From Agelas oroides (Eukaryota; Porifera; Demospongiae; Agelasida; Agelasidae), in assembly GCA_949130485.1 (NCBI GenBank), contig OX422194.1:6797991-6861990 (forward strand): a DNA stretch of 64,000 nucleotides, given 5' to 3'. This document shows positions 33,733 to 46,811 of this stretch, one piece after another (within the stretch, counting starts at the first letter, position 1; each line of letters begins with the position of its first letter). The notes below the pieces were generated by a model, which saw only the letters and a list, made by a program, of their open reading frames with translations, was not told the origin of the DNA and ran no database searches. Made by a program: the position numbers and the translations under genes.

Positions 33733-34308
33733 GGGACTGTATGAGACATCATGAGATGCTGAGACAATAGGAGACATCATGAGACATTATGAGACACTAT
33801 AAGTCACCATGAGACATTATGAAACGGCATTAGACACTATCAGCCAATAAGAGACAGCATGAGACATTATGAGACATTATGGATGCGATAGGACCGTATG
33901 ATACAGCATGAGACACTATGAGACAATAGGAGACTTCCTGAGACTGTATGAGACATTATGAGACACTATGAGCCAATAAGAGATATCATGAGACAGAATG
34001 AGACACTATGAGACATTATGGATGCAATGGGACTGTATGAGACATCATGAGATGCTGAGACAATAGGAGACATCATGAGACATTATGAGACACTATAAGT
34101 CACCATGAGACATTATGAAACGGCATTAGACACTATCAGCCAATAAGAGACAGCATGAGACATTATGAGACATTATGGATGCGATAGGACCGTATGATAC
34201 AGCATGAGACACTATGAGACAATAGGAGACTTCCTGAGACTGTATGAGACATTATGAGACACTATGAGCCAATAAGAGATATCATGAGACAGAATGAGAC
34301 ACTATGAG
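33733..34308. repeat. ~288-bp tandem pair inside the satellite
   Basis: The segment containing GAGACATCATGAGATGCTGA and CGATAGGACCGTATGATACA occurs twice, once in each half. Unit B has it once (from 52872). Confidence 0.85.
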
Positions 34309-34939
34309 ACATTATGGATGCAATGGGACTGCATGAGACTGCATGAGACACTGAGAAAATAGGAGACATCATGAGACTTTATGAGACAGCATGAGACACC
34401 ATGAGCCAATAAGAGATATCATGAGACATTATGAGACATCATGAGACATTATGGATGAAATGGGACTGGATGAGACACTATGAGACAATAGGAGACATCA
34501 CCAGACATTATGAGACAACATGAGACACTATGGGTCAATGAGAGACATCATGAGATGTCATGAGACAGCGTGAGACTCTAGGAGGCATTATGGATGTAAT
34601 GCGACTGTTTGACAGCATAAGATACTGAGACAATAGGAGACATCATGAGACATTATGAGACACTATGAGACATCATGAGACATTATGAAACAGCATGAGA
34701 CACTACGAGACATTATAGATGCAATGGGACTGTATGAGACTGAATGAGACACTGAGACAATAGGAGACATGATGAGACAATATGAGACAGTATGAAACAC
34801 TATTAGCCAATAAGAGACAGCATGAGACATGATGAGACAGCATGAGACTCTATGAGACATTATGGATGCAATGGGACTGCATGAGCCAGCATGAGACACT
34901 ATGACACAATAGGAGACATCATGAGATATTATGAGACAG

Positions 34940-35000
34940 CATGAGGCACTACGAGTAATTTGGGACTGTACACATACAGTTCTATTGCATGTCATAATGT
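34940..35000. other. Strand-switch centre of unit A satellite
   Basis: To the left the + strand reads ...CACTACGAGTAATTTGGGAC; to the right it reads ATACAGTTCTATTGCATGTC followed by TGTCTCGTAGTG. The right side is the reverse complement of a standard left-arm phrase, and the left side is the same phrase with a small deletion. The spacer at the axis is only a few bases (TGTACACATACAG). Confidence 0.9.
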
Positions 35001-38000
35001 CTCGTAGTGTCTTATGCTGTCTCATAATGTCTCATGATGTCTCCTTTTGTCTCACAGTGTCTCATGCTGTCTCAATGTCTGATGGTGTCTCATAGTGTCT
35101 CATACTGTCTCCTATTGACTCATAGTGTTATCATACAGTCCCATCGCATCCATAATGTCTTATAATGTCTCATGATGTCTCTTATTGGCTGATAGTGTCT
35201 CATGCCGTCTCATAATGTCTCATGATGTCTTATAGTGTCTCAATGTCTCACGATATCTCCTATTTCTCATGGTGTCTTATGCTGTCTCATACAGTCCCAT
35301 TGGATCCATAATGTCTCGTAGTGTGTCATGCTGTCTCATGCTGTGTCATGATATCTCATAATATCTATTGGTGTGTCATAGTGCCTCATAGTGTCTCATA
35401 CTGCCACACGATATCCCCTATTGTGTCAGTGTCTTATGCTGTCTCATACAGTCGCATTGGATCTATAATGTCTCGTAGTGTCTCATGCTGTCTCATAATA
35501 TCTCATGATGTCTCCTATTGTCTCATAGTGTCTCATGCTATCTCTTAATGTCTCATGATGTGTCCTACTGTCTCAGTGTCTCATGCTGTCGCATAATATC
35601 TCATGATGTCTCATTGTCTCATAGTGTCTCATACTGTCTCATGATGTCTCATATCGTCTCACGTGGTCTCCTATTATCGCAGTTTCTCATGCTGTCTCAT
35701 ACAGTCCCATTGCATCCATAATGTCTCGTAGTGTGTCATGCTCTCTAATTATGTCTCATGATGTCCCATAATATCTCATGGTGTCTCATACTGCCTCACA
35801 ATGTCTCCTATTGTGTCATTGTCTCACGCTGTCTCATACAGTCCCATTGGATCTATAATGTCTCGTAGTGTCTCATGCTGTCTCATAGTATCTCATGATG
35901 TCTCCTATTGTCTCATAGTATCTCATGTCTCATGCTGTCTCATAATATCTCATGATGTCTCATAATGTCTCAAGCTGCCTCTAAAATATCATAATGTCTC
36001 ATAATGTCTCATGATGTCTCCTATTGTCTCAGTGTCTGATGCTGTCTCATAAAGTCCCATTGCATCCATAATGTCTCATAGTGTCTTATTCTGTCTTGTA
36101 AAGTCACATGATGTCTCCTATTGTCTCATAGTTTCTCATACTGTCTCCTAAAGTCCCATTGCATCTCATAATGAATCGTAGTGTCTCATGCTCTCTCATA
36201 ATGTCTCATGATGTCTCTTAGTGTTTCAAGCTGTCTTATATTGTCTCATGATGTCTCCTATTGTCTCAGTGTCTCATGCTGTCTCGTTATATTTCATGGT
36301 GCCTCATAGTACCTCATAGTGTCTCATAGTACCTCACGATGTCTCCTATTGTGTCAGTGTCTCATGTTGTCTCATTCATTCCCATTGCATCTCATAATGT
36401 CTCCTAGTGTCTCATGCTCTCTCATAATGTCTCATGATGTCTCTTATTGTCTCAGTGTCTCATGCTGTGTCATGATGTCTCATGATGTGTCATACTGCCT
36501 CACGATGTCTACTATTGTCTCATAGTGTCTCATGCTGGCTCATGCAGTCCCATTGCATCCATAATGTCGCGTAGAGTCTCATGCTGTCTTATCATGTCTC
36601 GTGATGTCTCTTATTGGCTAATAGTGTTTCATGCTGTCTCATATTGCCTCATGATGTCTCCTATTGTCTCAGTGTCTCATGCTGTCTCATACAGTCCCAT
36701 TGAATCTATAATGTCTCGTAGTGTCTCATGCTGTCTCATAATGTCTCATGATGTCTCATAGTGTCTCACAATGTCTCATGATGTCTCTTATTGTCTCAGT
36801 ATCTTATGCTGTGTCGTAGGGTCGCATTGCATAGAGTCTCATGCTGTCTCATGACATCCCATTATGTCTCTCATTGTTTCATAGTGTCTCATGCTGTCTC
36901 ACGCCTGATGTCTCCTATTGTCTCTAGTGTCTCATAATGTCTCATGCCATCTCATACAGTTCCATTGCATCTCATAATGTCTCATGGTGTCTCATTCTGT
37001 CTCATACAGTCCCACTGAATCTCATAAGGTCTCGTAGTGTCTTATGCTGTCTCACAATGTCTCATAATGTCTCCTTTTGTCTCACAGTGTCTCATGCTGT
37101 CTCAATGTCTCATGATGTTTCATAGTGTCTCATACTGTCTCAGGAAGTCTCCTATTGTCTCATAGTGTCTCATGCTGTATCATACAGTCCCATCGCATCC
37201 ATAATGTCTCATAATGTCTCATACTGTCTCATAATGTCTGATGATGTCTCTTATTGGCTGATAGTGTCTCATGCTGTCTCATATTGTCTCACGATGTCTC
37301 CTATTGTCTCAGTGTCTCATGCTGTCTCATACAGTCCCATTTCATCCATAATATCTCGTAGTACCTCATGCTGTCTCATGATGCCTCATGATGTCTCATA
37401 GTGTCTCATAATATCTCATGATGTCTCCTATTGTCTCACAGTGTCTCATGCTGTGTCATACAATCCCATTGAATCTCATAATGCTTAGTACTTTCTAATG
37501 CCGTCTTAATGTCTCAAGATGTCTCATGCTTTCTCATGATGTCTCATGATGTCTCATGATGTCTTCTATTGTCTCAGTATCTTATGCTGTCTAATACAGG
37601 CCAATTGCGTCCATAATATCTCATAGAGCTTCCTACTGTCTCTTATTGTCTCACAATGTCTCCTATTGTCTCACTGTGTCTCATGCTGTTTCATACTGTC
37701 CAATTGCATCAATAATGTCTCATAGTGTATCATGCTGTCTCATACTGTCTCTTGATTCCTGATAGTGTCTGATGATGTTTCCTATTGTCTCATAGTTTCT
37801 CATGCTGTCTCATAACATGTCTCCTCTTCTTACATGCTGTCTAATAATGTATCATTGTGTCTCATGTGGTCTCCTATTGTCTCAGTTTCTCATGCTGTCT
37901 CATACAGTCCCAATGAATCCATAATGTCTCGTGGTGTCTTGTGCTGTCTGATAAAATCTCATGATGTATCATAGTGTCTCATAATATCTCAGGATGTCTC

Positions 38001-41000
38001 ATAGTGTCTCATAATGTCTCACGATGTCTCCTACTGTCTCAGTGTGTCATGCTGTCTCATGATGTCTCATGATGTCCCATAATATCTGATGGTGTCTCAT
38101 AGTGCCTCATAGTGTCTCATAGTTCCTCATGATGTCTCCTATTGTGTCAGTGTCTCATGCTGTCTCATACAGTTCCATTGCATCCATAATGTCTCGTAGT
38201 GTGTCATGCTGTCTCATGATCTCCCATAATATCTCATGGTGTCTCATAATACCTCATAGTGTCTCATGCTGCCTCACGATGTCTCCTATTGTGTCAGTGT
38301 ATCATGATGTCTCATAGTGTCTCATAGTATCTCATGATGTCTCCTATTGTCTCAGTGTCTCATGCTGTCTCATACAGTCCCATTGCATCCATAATGTCTC
38401 ATTCTGTCTCATAATGATGTCTCCTATTGTCTCATAGTGTCTCATGCTGTCTCATAATGTCTCATGATATCTCTTATTTGCTGATAGTGTCTCATACTGT
38501 CTCATAATGTCTAATGATGTCTCCTATTCTGTCGGTGTCTCATACTGTCTCATACAGTCCGATTGCATCCATAATGTCTAATTCTGCCTCATGAAGTCAC
38601 GTATTGTCTCATAGTTTCTCATACTGTCTTATAAAGTGCCATTGCATCTCATAGTGTCTCGTAGTGTCTCATGCTCTCTCATAAGGTCTCATGATGTCTC
38701 CTATTGTCTCAGTGTCTCACGTCTCATGCTGTCTCATACAGTCCCATTTCATCCATAATGTCTCGTAGTGTGTCATGCTGTCTCATGAACTCCCATAATA
38801 TCTCATGGTGTATCATAGTGCCTCATAGAGTCTCATACTGCCTCACGATGTCTCCTATTGTGTCAGTGTCCCATGCTGAATCATACAGTCGTATCACATC
38901 CATAATGTCTCGTAATGTCTCATGCTGTCTCATAATGTCTCATAATGTCTCATGTGGTCTCCTATTGTCGCAGTTTCTCATGCTGTCTCATATAGTCCCA
39001 TTGCATCCATAATGTCTCGTAGTGTGTCATGCTGTCTCATGATGTCTCATGATGTCCCATAATATCTCATGGTGTCTCATAGTGCCTCATAGTGTCTCAT
39101 AGTGCCTCACGATGTCTCCTATTGTCTCCAGTGTCTCATGCTGTCTCATACAGTCCCATTGGATCTATAATGTCTCGTAGTGTCTCATGCTGTCTCATAC
39201 AGTCCCATTTCATCCATAATGTCTCATAATGTCTCATGCTGTCTCATCATGTCTCATGATGTCTCTTATTGGCTAGTAGTGTTTCATACTGTCTCATAAT
39301 GTCTGATGATGTCTCCTATTGTCTCAGTGTCTCATGCTGTCTCATACAGTCCCATTGCATCTATAATGTCTCGTACTGTCTCATGCTGTATCATAATGTC
39401 TCATCATGTCTCATAATGTCTCATGATGTCTCCTATTGTCTCAGTATAGTATGCTGTGTCATAGAGTCGCATTGGATCCATAATGTCTCCTAGAGTCTCA
39501 TGCTGTCTCATGACGTCTCAGGATGTCTCTCATTGTTTCATAGTGTCTCATGCTGCCTCATAATGTCTGATGATGTCTCCTATTGTCTCGAAGTGTCTCA
39601 TGCTGTCTCGTACAGTGCCATTGGATCTATAATGTCTCGTAGTGTCTCATGCTGTCTCATAATGTCTAATGCTGTCTCATGCCATCTCATAATGTCTCAT
39701 GCTGTCTCATAATGTCTCATGCTGTCTCACGCTGTCTCATAATGTCTCCTCTGGTCTCATAGTGTCTCATGTCTCATGTTGTCTCATACAGTCCCATTGC
39801 ATCCATAATGTCTCGTAGTGTGTCGGCTGTCTCATGATGTCTCATAATATCTCATGGTGTCTCATAGTGCCTCATAGTGTCTCATAGTGCCTTACGATGT
39901 CTCCTATTGTGTCAGTGTCTCATGCTGTCTCATACAGTCCCATTGGATCTATAATGTCTCGTAGGGTCTCATACTGCCTCATAATATCTCATGATGTCTC
40001 CTATTGTCTCATAGTGTCTCATGTCTCATGCTGTCTCATACAGTCCCATTGCATCCATAATGTCTCGTAGTGTGTCATGCAGTCTCATGATCTCCCATAT
40101 CTCATGGTGTCTCATAGTGCCTCATAGTGTCTCATGCTGTCTCATACACTCCCATTGGATCTATAATGTCTCATAATGTCTCATGCTGTCTCACAATATC
40201 TCATGATGTCTCATAGTATCTCATAATGTCTCATGATGTCTCCTATTGTCTCAGTGTCTCATGCTGTCTCATACAATCCCATTGCATCCATAATGTCTCA
40301 TTCTGTCTCATAAAGTCACGTGATATCTCCTATTGTCTCATAGTTTCTCATACTGTCTGATAAAGTCCCATTGCATCTCATATGTCTCGTAGTGTCTCAT
40401 GCTCTCTCATAATGTCTCATGATGTCTCTTATTGTCTCAGTGTCTCATGCTGTGTCATAATGCCTCATGATGTCTCATACTGCCTGACGATGTCTCCTAT
40501 TGTCTCATGGTGTCTCATGCTGTCTCATACAGTCCCATTGCATCCATAATGTCTCGTAGTACCTCATGCTGTCTCATGATGTCTCATGATGTGTCATAGT
40601 GTCTCATAATATCTCATGATGTCTCCTATTGTCTCACAGTGTCTCATACTGTCACATACAGTTCTATTGCATGTCATAATGTCTATTAGTGTCTTATGCT
40701 GTCTCATAATGTCTCATGATGTCTCCTTTTGTCTCACAGTGTTTCATACTGTAACATACAGTTCTATTGCATGTAATAATGTCTCGTAGTGTCTTATGCT
40801 GTCTCATAATGTCTCATGATATCTCCTTTTGTCTCACAGTGTCTCATACTGTTACATGCAGTTCTATTGCATGTCATAATGTCTCGTGGTGTCTTATGCT
40901 GTCTCATAATGTCTCATGATGTCTCCTTTTGTCTCACAGTGTCTCATGCTGTCTCAATGTCTGATGGTGTCTCATAGTGTCTCATACTGTCTCATACTGT

Positions 41001-44000
41001 CTCCTATTGTCTCATAGTTTTATCATACAGTCCCATCGCATCCATAATGTCTTATAATGTCTCATGATGTCTCTTATTGGCTGATAGTGTCTCATGCCGT
41101 CTAATAATGTCTCATGATGTCTTATAGTGTCTCAATGTCTCACGATATCTCCTATTTCTCATGGTGTCTCATGCTGTCTCATGCTGTCCCATTGCATCCA
41201 TAATGTCTCGTAGTGTGTCATGCTTTCTCATGCTGTCTCATGATGTCTCATAATATCTCTTGGTGTGTCATAGTGCCTCATAGTGTCTCATTCTGCCTCA
41301 CAATATCTCCTATTGTGTCAGTGTCTTATGTTGTGTCATACAGTCCCATTGGATCTATAATGTCTCGTAGTGTCTCATGCTGTCTCATAATATCTCATGA
41401 TGTCTCCTATTGTCTCATAGTGTCTCATGCTATCTCTTAATGTCTCATGATGTGTCCTACTGCCTCAGTGTCTCATGCTGTCTCATAATATCTCATGATG
41501 TCTCATTGTCTCATAGTGTCTCATGCTGTCTCATAATATCTCATGACGTCTCATTGTCTCATAGTGTCTCATACTGTCTCATGATGTCTCATAACGTCTC
41601 ATGTGGTCTCCTATTGTCGCAGTTTCTCATGCTGTCTCATACCGTCCCATTGCATCCATAATGTCTCATAGTGTTTCATGCTGTCTCATTATGTCTCATG
41701 ATGTCCCATAATGAGACATCATATCATGAAACACCATCCTGACAAAGCATGAGAGACTATGAAACAACATAAGAGATCCCAAGACACCATGAGACACTGA
41801 GACACTACAAGACACCTTGAGACACTGTGAGACACCATAATGTCTCATAGAGTCTCATGCTGTCTCATAATGTCTCATCATGTCTCATCATGTCTCCTAC
41901 TTTCTCATAGTGTCTCATGCCATCTAATAATGTCTCATAATGTCTCATGGTGTCTCATAATGACTCATGTGGTCTCCTATTGTCTCAGTTTCTCATGATG
42001 TCTCATACAGTCCCAATCCATCCATAATGTCTCGTAGTGTCTTGTGCTGTCTGATAAAATCTCATGATGTATCATAGTGTCTCATAATGTCTCATGATGT
42101 CTCCTATTGTCTCAGTGTCTCATGCTGTCTCATAATATCTCATGATGTCTCATTGTCTCATACTGTCTCAATGTCTCATAATGTCTCATGTGGTCTCCTA
42201 TTGTCGCAGTTTCTCATGCTGCCTCATACTGTCCCATTGCATCCATGTCTCGTAGTGTGTCATGTTGTCTCATGATGTCCCATGATGTCTCATAATATCT
42301 CATGGTGTGTCATAGTGCCTCATAGTGTCTCATACTGCCTCACGATGTCTCCTATTGTGTCAGTGTCTCATGCTGTCTCATACAGTCCCAATCCATCCAT
42401 AATGTCTCGTAGTGTCTTGTGCTGTCTGATAAAATCTCATGATGTCTCCTTTTGTCACACAGTCTCTCATGCTGTCTCAATGTCTCATGATGTCTCATAG
42501 TGTCTCATACTGTCTCACAATGTCTCAGGATGTCTCATAGTGTCTCATAATGTCTCATGATGTCTCCTACTGTCTCAGTGTCTCATGCTGTCTCATAATA
42601 TCTCATGATGTCTCATTGTCTCATAGTGTCTCATACTGTCTCAATGTCTCATAATGTCTCATGTGGACTCCTATTGTCACAGTTTCTCATGCTGCCTCAT
42701 ATTGTCCCATTGCATCCATAATGTCTCGTAGTGTGTCATGCTGTCTCATGCTGTCTCATGATGTCTCATGATGTCTCATAATATCTCATGGTGTCTCATA
42801 GTGCCTCATAGTGTCTCATACAGCCTCACGATGTCTCCTATTGTTTCAGTGTCTCATGCTGTCTCATACAGTCCCATTGGATCTATGCCTCGTAGTGTCT
42901 TATGCTGTCTCATAATGTCTCATGATGTCTCATGATGTCTCATAGTGTCTCATAATGTCTCATGATGTCTGACGGTGTCTCATGATGTCTCGTGATGTCT
43001 CATGATGTCTCCTAATTTCTCATAGTGTTTCATGCTGTCTCATAATGTCTCATCATGTCTCCTACTTTCTCATAGTGTTTCATGCTGTCTAATAATGTAT
43101 CATGTCTCATGGTGTCTCATACTGTCTCATGTTGTCTCCTAGTGTCTCAGTGTCTCATGCTGTCTCATAATATCTCATGATGTCTCATTGTCTCATAGTG
43201 TCTCATACTGTCTCATAATGTCTCATAATGTCTCATGTGGTCTCCTATTGTCGCTGTTTCTCATGCTGTCTCATACAGTCCCATTGCATCCATAATGTCT
43301 CGTAGTGTGTCATGCTGTCTCATGATGGCTCATGATGTCTCATGATGTCCCATAATATCTCATGGTGTCTCATAGTGCCTCATAGTGTCTCATACTGGCT
43401 CACGATGTCTCCTATTGTGTCAGTATCTCATGCTGTCTCAAACAGTCCCATTGGATCTATAATGTCTCATAGTGTCTCATGCTGTCTCACAATGTCTCAT
43501 GATGTCTCATAGTGTTTCATAATGTCTGTTAATGTCTCCTATTGTCTGATAGTGTCTCATGTCTCATGCTGTCTCATACAGTCCCATTGCATCCATAATG
43601 TCTCATAGTGTCTCATGGTGTCTCACAATGTTTCATGATGTCTCCTTCCGTCTCACAGTGTCTCATGCTGTCTCAATGTCTCCTATTGTCTCATAGTGTC
43701 TCATGCTGTATCATACAGTCCCATCGCATCCATAATGTCTCATAATGTCTCATGCTGTCTCATAATGTCTGATGATGTCTCTTATTGGCTGATAGTGTCT
43801 CATGTGTCTCATAATGTCTCATGATGTCTTATAGTGTCTCATAATATCTCATGCTGTCTCATATTGTCTCATGATGTCTCCTATTGTCTCAGTGTCTCAT
43901 GCTGTCTGATACAGTCCCATTGCATCTATAATGTCTCACACTGTCTCATGCTGTCTCATAGTGTTTCAATGTCTCATGATGTCTCCTATTGTCTCAGTAT

Positions 44001-45573
44001 CTTATGCTGTGTCATGCAGTTGCATTGCGTCCATAAAATCTCCTGGAGTCTCATGCTGTCTCATGACGTCTCATGATGTCTCATGATGTCTCTCATTGTT
44101 TCATAGTGTCTCATGCTGTCTCATAATGTCTGATGATGTCTCCTATTGTCTTGCATGCTATCTCATGCTGTCTCATACAGTTTCATTGCATCTCATAATG
44201 TCTCGTGATGTCTCATAGTGTCTCATAATATCTCATGATGTCTCCTATTGTCTCACAGTGCCTCATGCTGTTTCATACAGTCCCATTGAATCTCATAATG
44301 TCTAGTAGTGTCTCATGCCGTCTTAAAATCTCAAGATGTCTCATAGTGTCCCATAATGTCTCATGATGTCTCCTATTGTCTCAGTATCTTATGCTGTCTC
44401 ATACAGGCTCATTGCGTCCATAATATCTCGTAGTGTCTCATACTGTCTCATAATGTCTCGTATTGTCTCATTGTGTCTCATGCTGTCTCATACTGTCCCA
44501 TTGCATCAATAATGTCTCGTAGTGTCTCATGCTGTCTCAGTGTCTCTTGATTTCTCATAGTGTCTCATGATGTCTCCTATTGTCTCATAGTCTCGTGCTG
44601 TCTCATAAACTCCCATTGCATCAATAATGTGTCATAGTGTTTCATGCTGTCTCATAATGTCTCATGATGTCTCATGGTGTCTCATAATGTCTGATGTGGT
44701 CTCCTATTGTCTCAGTTTCTCATGCTGTCTCATACAGTCCCAATGCATCCATAATGTCTCGTGGTGTCTTGTGCTGTCTGATAAAATCTCATGATGTATC
44801 ATAGTGTCTCATACTGGCTCACAATGTCTAAGGATGTCTCATATTGTCTCATGGTGTCTCCTATTGTCTCAGTGTCTCATGCTGTCTCATACAGTCCCAT
44901 TGCGTCTATAATGTCTTGTAGTGTCTCATGCTGTCTCATAATCTCAAGATGTCTCATAGTGTCTCATAATGTCTCATGATGTCTCCTATTGTCTCAGTAT
45001 CTCATGCTGTGTCATACAGTCACATTGCATTCATAATGTCTCCTAGAGTCTCATGCTGTCTCATGACGTCTCATGATGTCTGTCATTGTCCCATAGTGTC
45101 TCATGCTGTCTCATAATGTCTGATGATGTCTCCTATTGTCTCATAGTATCTCATGCTCTCTCATACAATCCCATTTCATCCATAATGTCTCATAATGTGT
45201 CTTATTGTCTCATGCTGTCTCATATTGTCTCATGATGTCTCCTATTGTCTCAGTATCTTATGCTGTGTCATAGAGTCGCATTGCATCCATAATGTCTCCT
45301 AGAGTCTCATACTGTCTCACGCCATCTCATGATGTGTCTCATTGTTTCATAGTGTCTCATGCTGTCTCAAATGTGTGATGATCTCTCCTATTCTCTCATA
45401 ATGTCTCATAATGTCCTGATAATGACTCATGCCATCTCATGCCGTCTCATACAGTTTCATTGTATCTCATAATGTCTCATGGTGTCTCATGCTGTCTCAT
45501 ACAGTCCCATTGAATCTCATAATGTCTCGTAGTGTCTTATGCTGTCTCATAATGTCTCATGATGTCTCCTTTT
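34971..45573. repeat. ATNNTGTCTC 10-bp satellite, unit A right arm (inverted)
   Basis: The reverse-complement form of the left arm: TGTCTCATAA, TGTCTCATGA, TGTCTCATGC and TGTCTCCTAT units, with CATACAGTCCCATTGCATCC phrases. The arms do not align base for base over long distances, so this is an inverted orientation of the family rather than one clean hairpin. No gene. Confidence 0.97.
41713..41838. repeat. Short re-inverted patch in the right arm
   Basis: For ~125 bp the + strand returns to GAGACA orientation (GAGACATCATATCATGAAAC ... GAGACACCATAAT) before switching back to TGTCTC. This gives two extra strand switches inside the right arm. Confidence 0.9.
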
Positions 45574-45747
45574 TTCTGAACCACTGCATTTATGATGTCA
45601 CTCAGTTTGGAACCTGTATCACTACCCTACAGTGTAGTAAGTGGCAGTAATTATGATGAATTAAGTACGTACGAGATAGTATTATTGTAAAGCAGTTTAA
45701 CTTACCACCCATGTGCGGCAGGTGCTGGGCAAACCACTCAGCTGCAA
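45574..45747 (-). pseudogene. Truncated copy of receptor exons
   Basis: The small exon LQLSGLPSTCRTWV is intact at 45747-45706. The next exon starts at 45626 (GSDTGSKLSDII...) but is cut at the duplication breakpoint 45574, after about 17 codons, and continues into satellite. The rest of the receptor is absent, so this copy cannot encode the protein. Confidence 0.85.
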
Positions 45748-46811
45748 CTGAAACATAGAGAGTCTACCGACTCTCTGATATCACTGCTGAAAAATAGCAA
45801 CTATAGGTAGATGAACCACTTGTCTATGTATGAGCAATGTGTACATTTTCCCTTCATCAGGAATGGGGTTTTTAAATGGTACAAGTACCACATCTGCATA
45901 ATACTATAGAACAACAAAAGCAACTATTCCTACCAAGACTGTACATACTACACAGTAGTGTGAGTGAGGCTTCGTTTACTTGACACGTCGCTATTATAGC
46001 TGCATAATATAAACACTATGGCCACGAAGGCACTTATCGCCCACCCCAGTTGGGATGGGTGTTGGAACAAGTCTTATATGGGCAGTTGACCAGACTCTCC
46101 CTCCCTGCGAGAGTCTGGCTACGTGAGACTAAATCATCCAGGCATTTAGTTCCCTCCCACGTCAACATTATTATTATCGTGTTGATGGTGTAAGACACAC
46201 ACAGCACGGCTCAGGTGATCTTGTTTCTGTCACAGTGAAAAACTATTTTATGTGACCTCGTGCAGTGGATAGTCGGCATGGTTACAGTTTAGTCCCCAGA
46301 CCCCACCCTCTCACGAGGAAAAGGGCCTAGTGACCGAGTGCTTTCTTGGTTGTGCCGAGTCAGCAGTCTTGATTCTGAACAAGCCAATGAAATAGCATGT
46401 CACCAGAGCCTTCTCCTTGTGAGAGGGTGGGGTCTGGGGACGAGACTAGTAGCTGCCTGGCTCAATATAGTCACCAGACCCTTTTCCTCATGAGAGGGTG
46501 GGGTCTGGGCATGAGACTAGTAGCTGCCTGGCTCAATATAGTCACCAGAACCTTTTCCTCGTGAGAGGGTGGGGTCTGGGCATGAGACTACCATTATCTG
46601 TGCTACAACCATTTCATGTAAGAAATGCAGTGAAGTAGCTGGTCTTATCCACATCAGTTCGCAGCTTTGTACTAAACTAGTTTATGTGAGGCATTTGGTT
46701 GCACAATTTATACAAAACAAGACATGCACTTCTCCATGTGACATGGAGCTGACCAGACTACAAAAATGTGTGTACAATACACGTGAGGGACGTCTAGTCT
46801 GTGTGACACAG
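45748..46811. other. Non-coding spacer, copy of 21238-22301
   Basis: Same content as in unit A: hairpin, foldback element 46290-46448 and the 71-bp tandem pair 46451-46590. No gene seen. Confidence 0.7.

Larger units (their letters stand above)
23543..34970. repeat. GAGACANNAT 10-bp satellite, unit A left arm
   Basis: Runs of GAGACATCAT, GAGACATTAT, GAGACAGCAT and GAGACACTAT (10 bp each) are interrupted about every 90-190 bp by a phrase GGATGCAATGGGACTGTATG and by GAGACAATAG. All are in this orientation on the + strand. The short frames it yields on the minus strand (MSHAVSYSPIASIM type) are repeat products. I see no gene in it. Confidence 0.97.
21064..45573. repeat. Segmental duplication unit A (24.5 kb)
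   Basis: Sequence from 21064 (TTCTGAACCACTGC) is repeated from 45574, offset 24510 at the start and growing by a few bases through simple-repeat length changes (24515 at 23176, 24518 at 23543, 24521 at 24153). The non-satellite part differs at only a few positions by eye (for example 22398-22400 and 21513). The unit holds receptor exon pieces, foldback elements, coiled-coil exons and the inverted satellite. Confidence 0.93.

Noticed and set aside
34971-45573. TGTCTC as plant auxin-response element, or GTCT/AGAC as a Smad-box array
   Set aside because: Neighbouring genes are animal (SPEF2), so auxin elements are irrelevant. GTCT is too short to imply Smad binding, and its density follows simply from the monomer.
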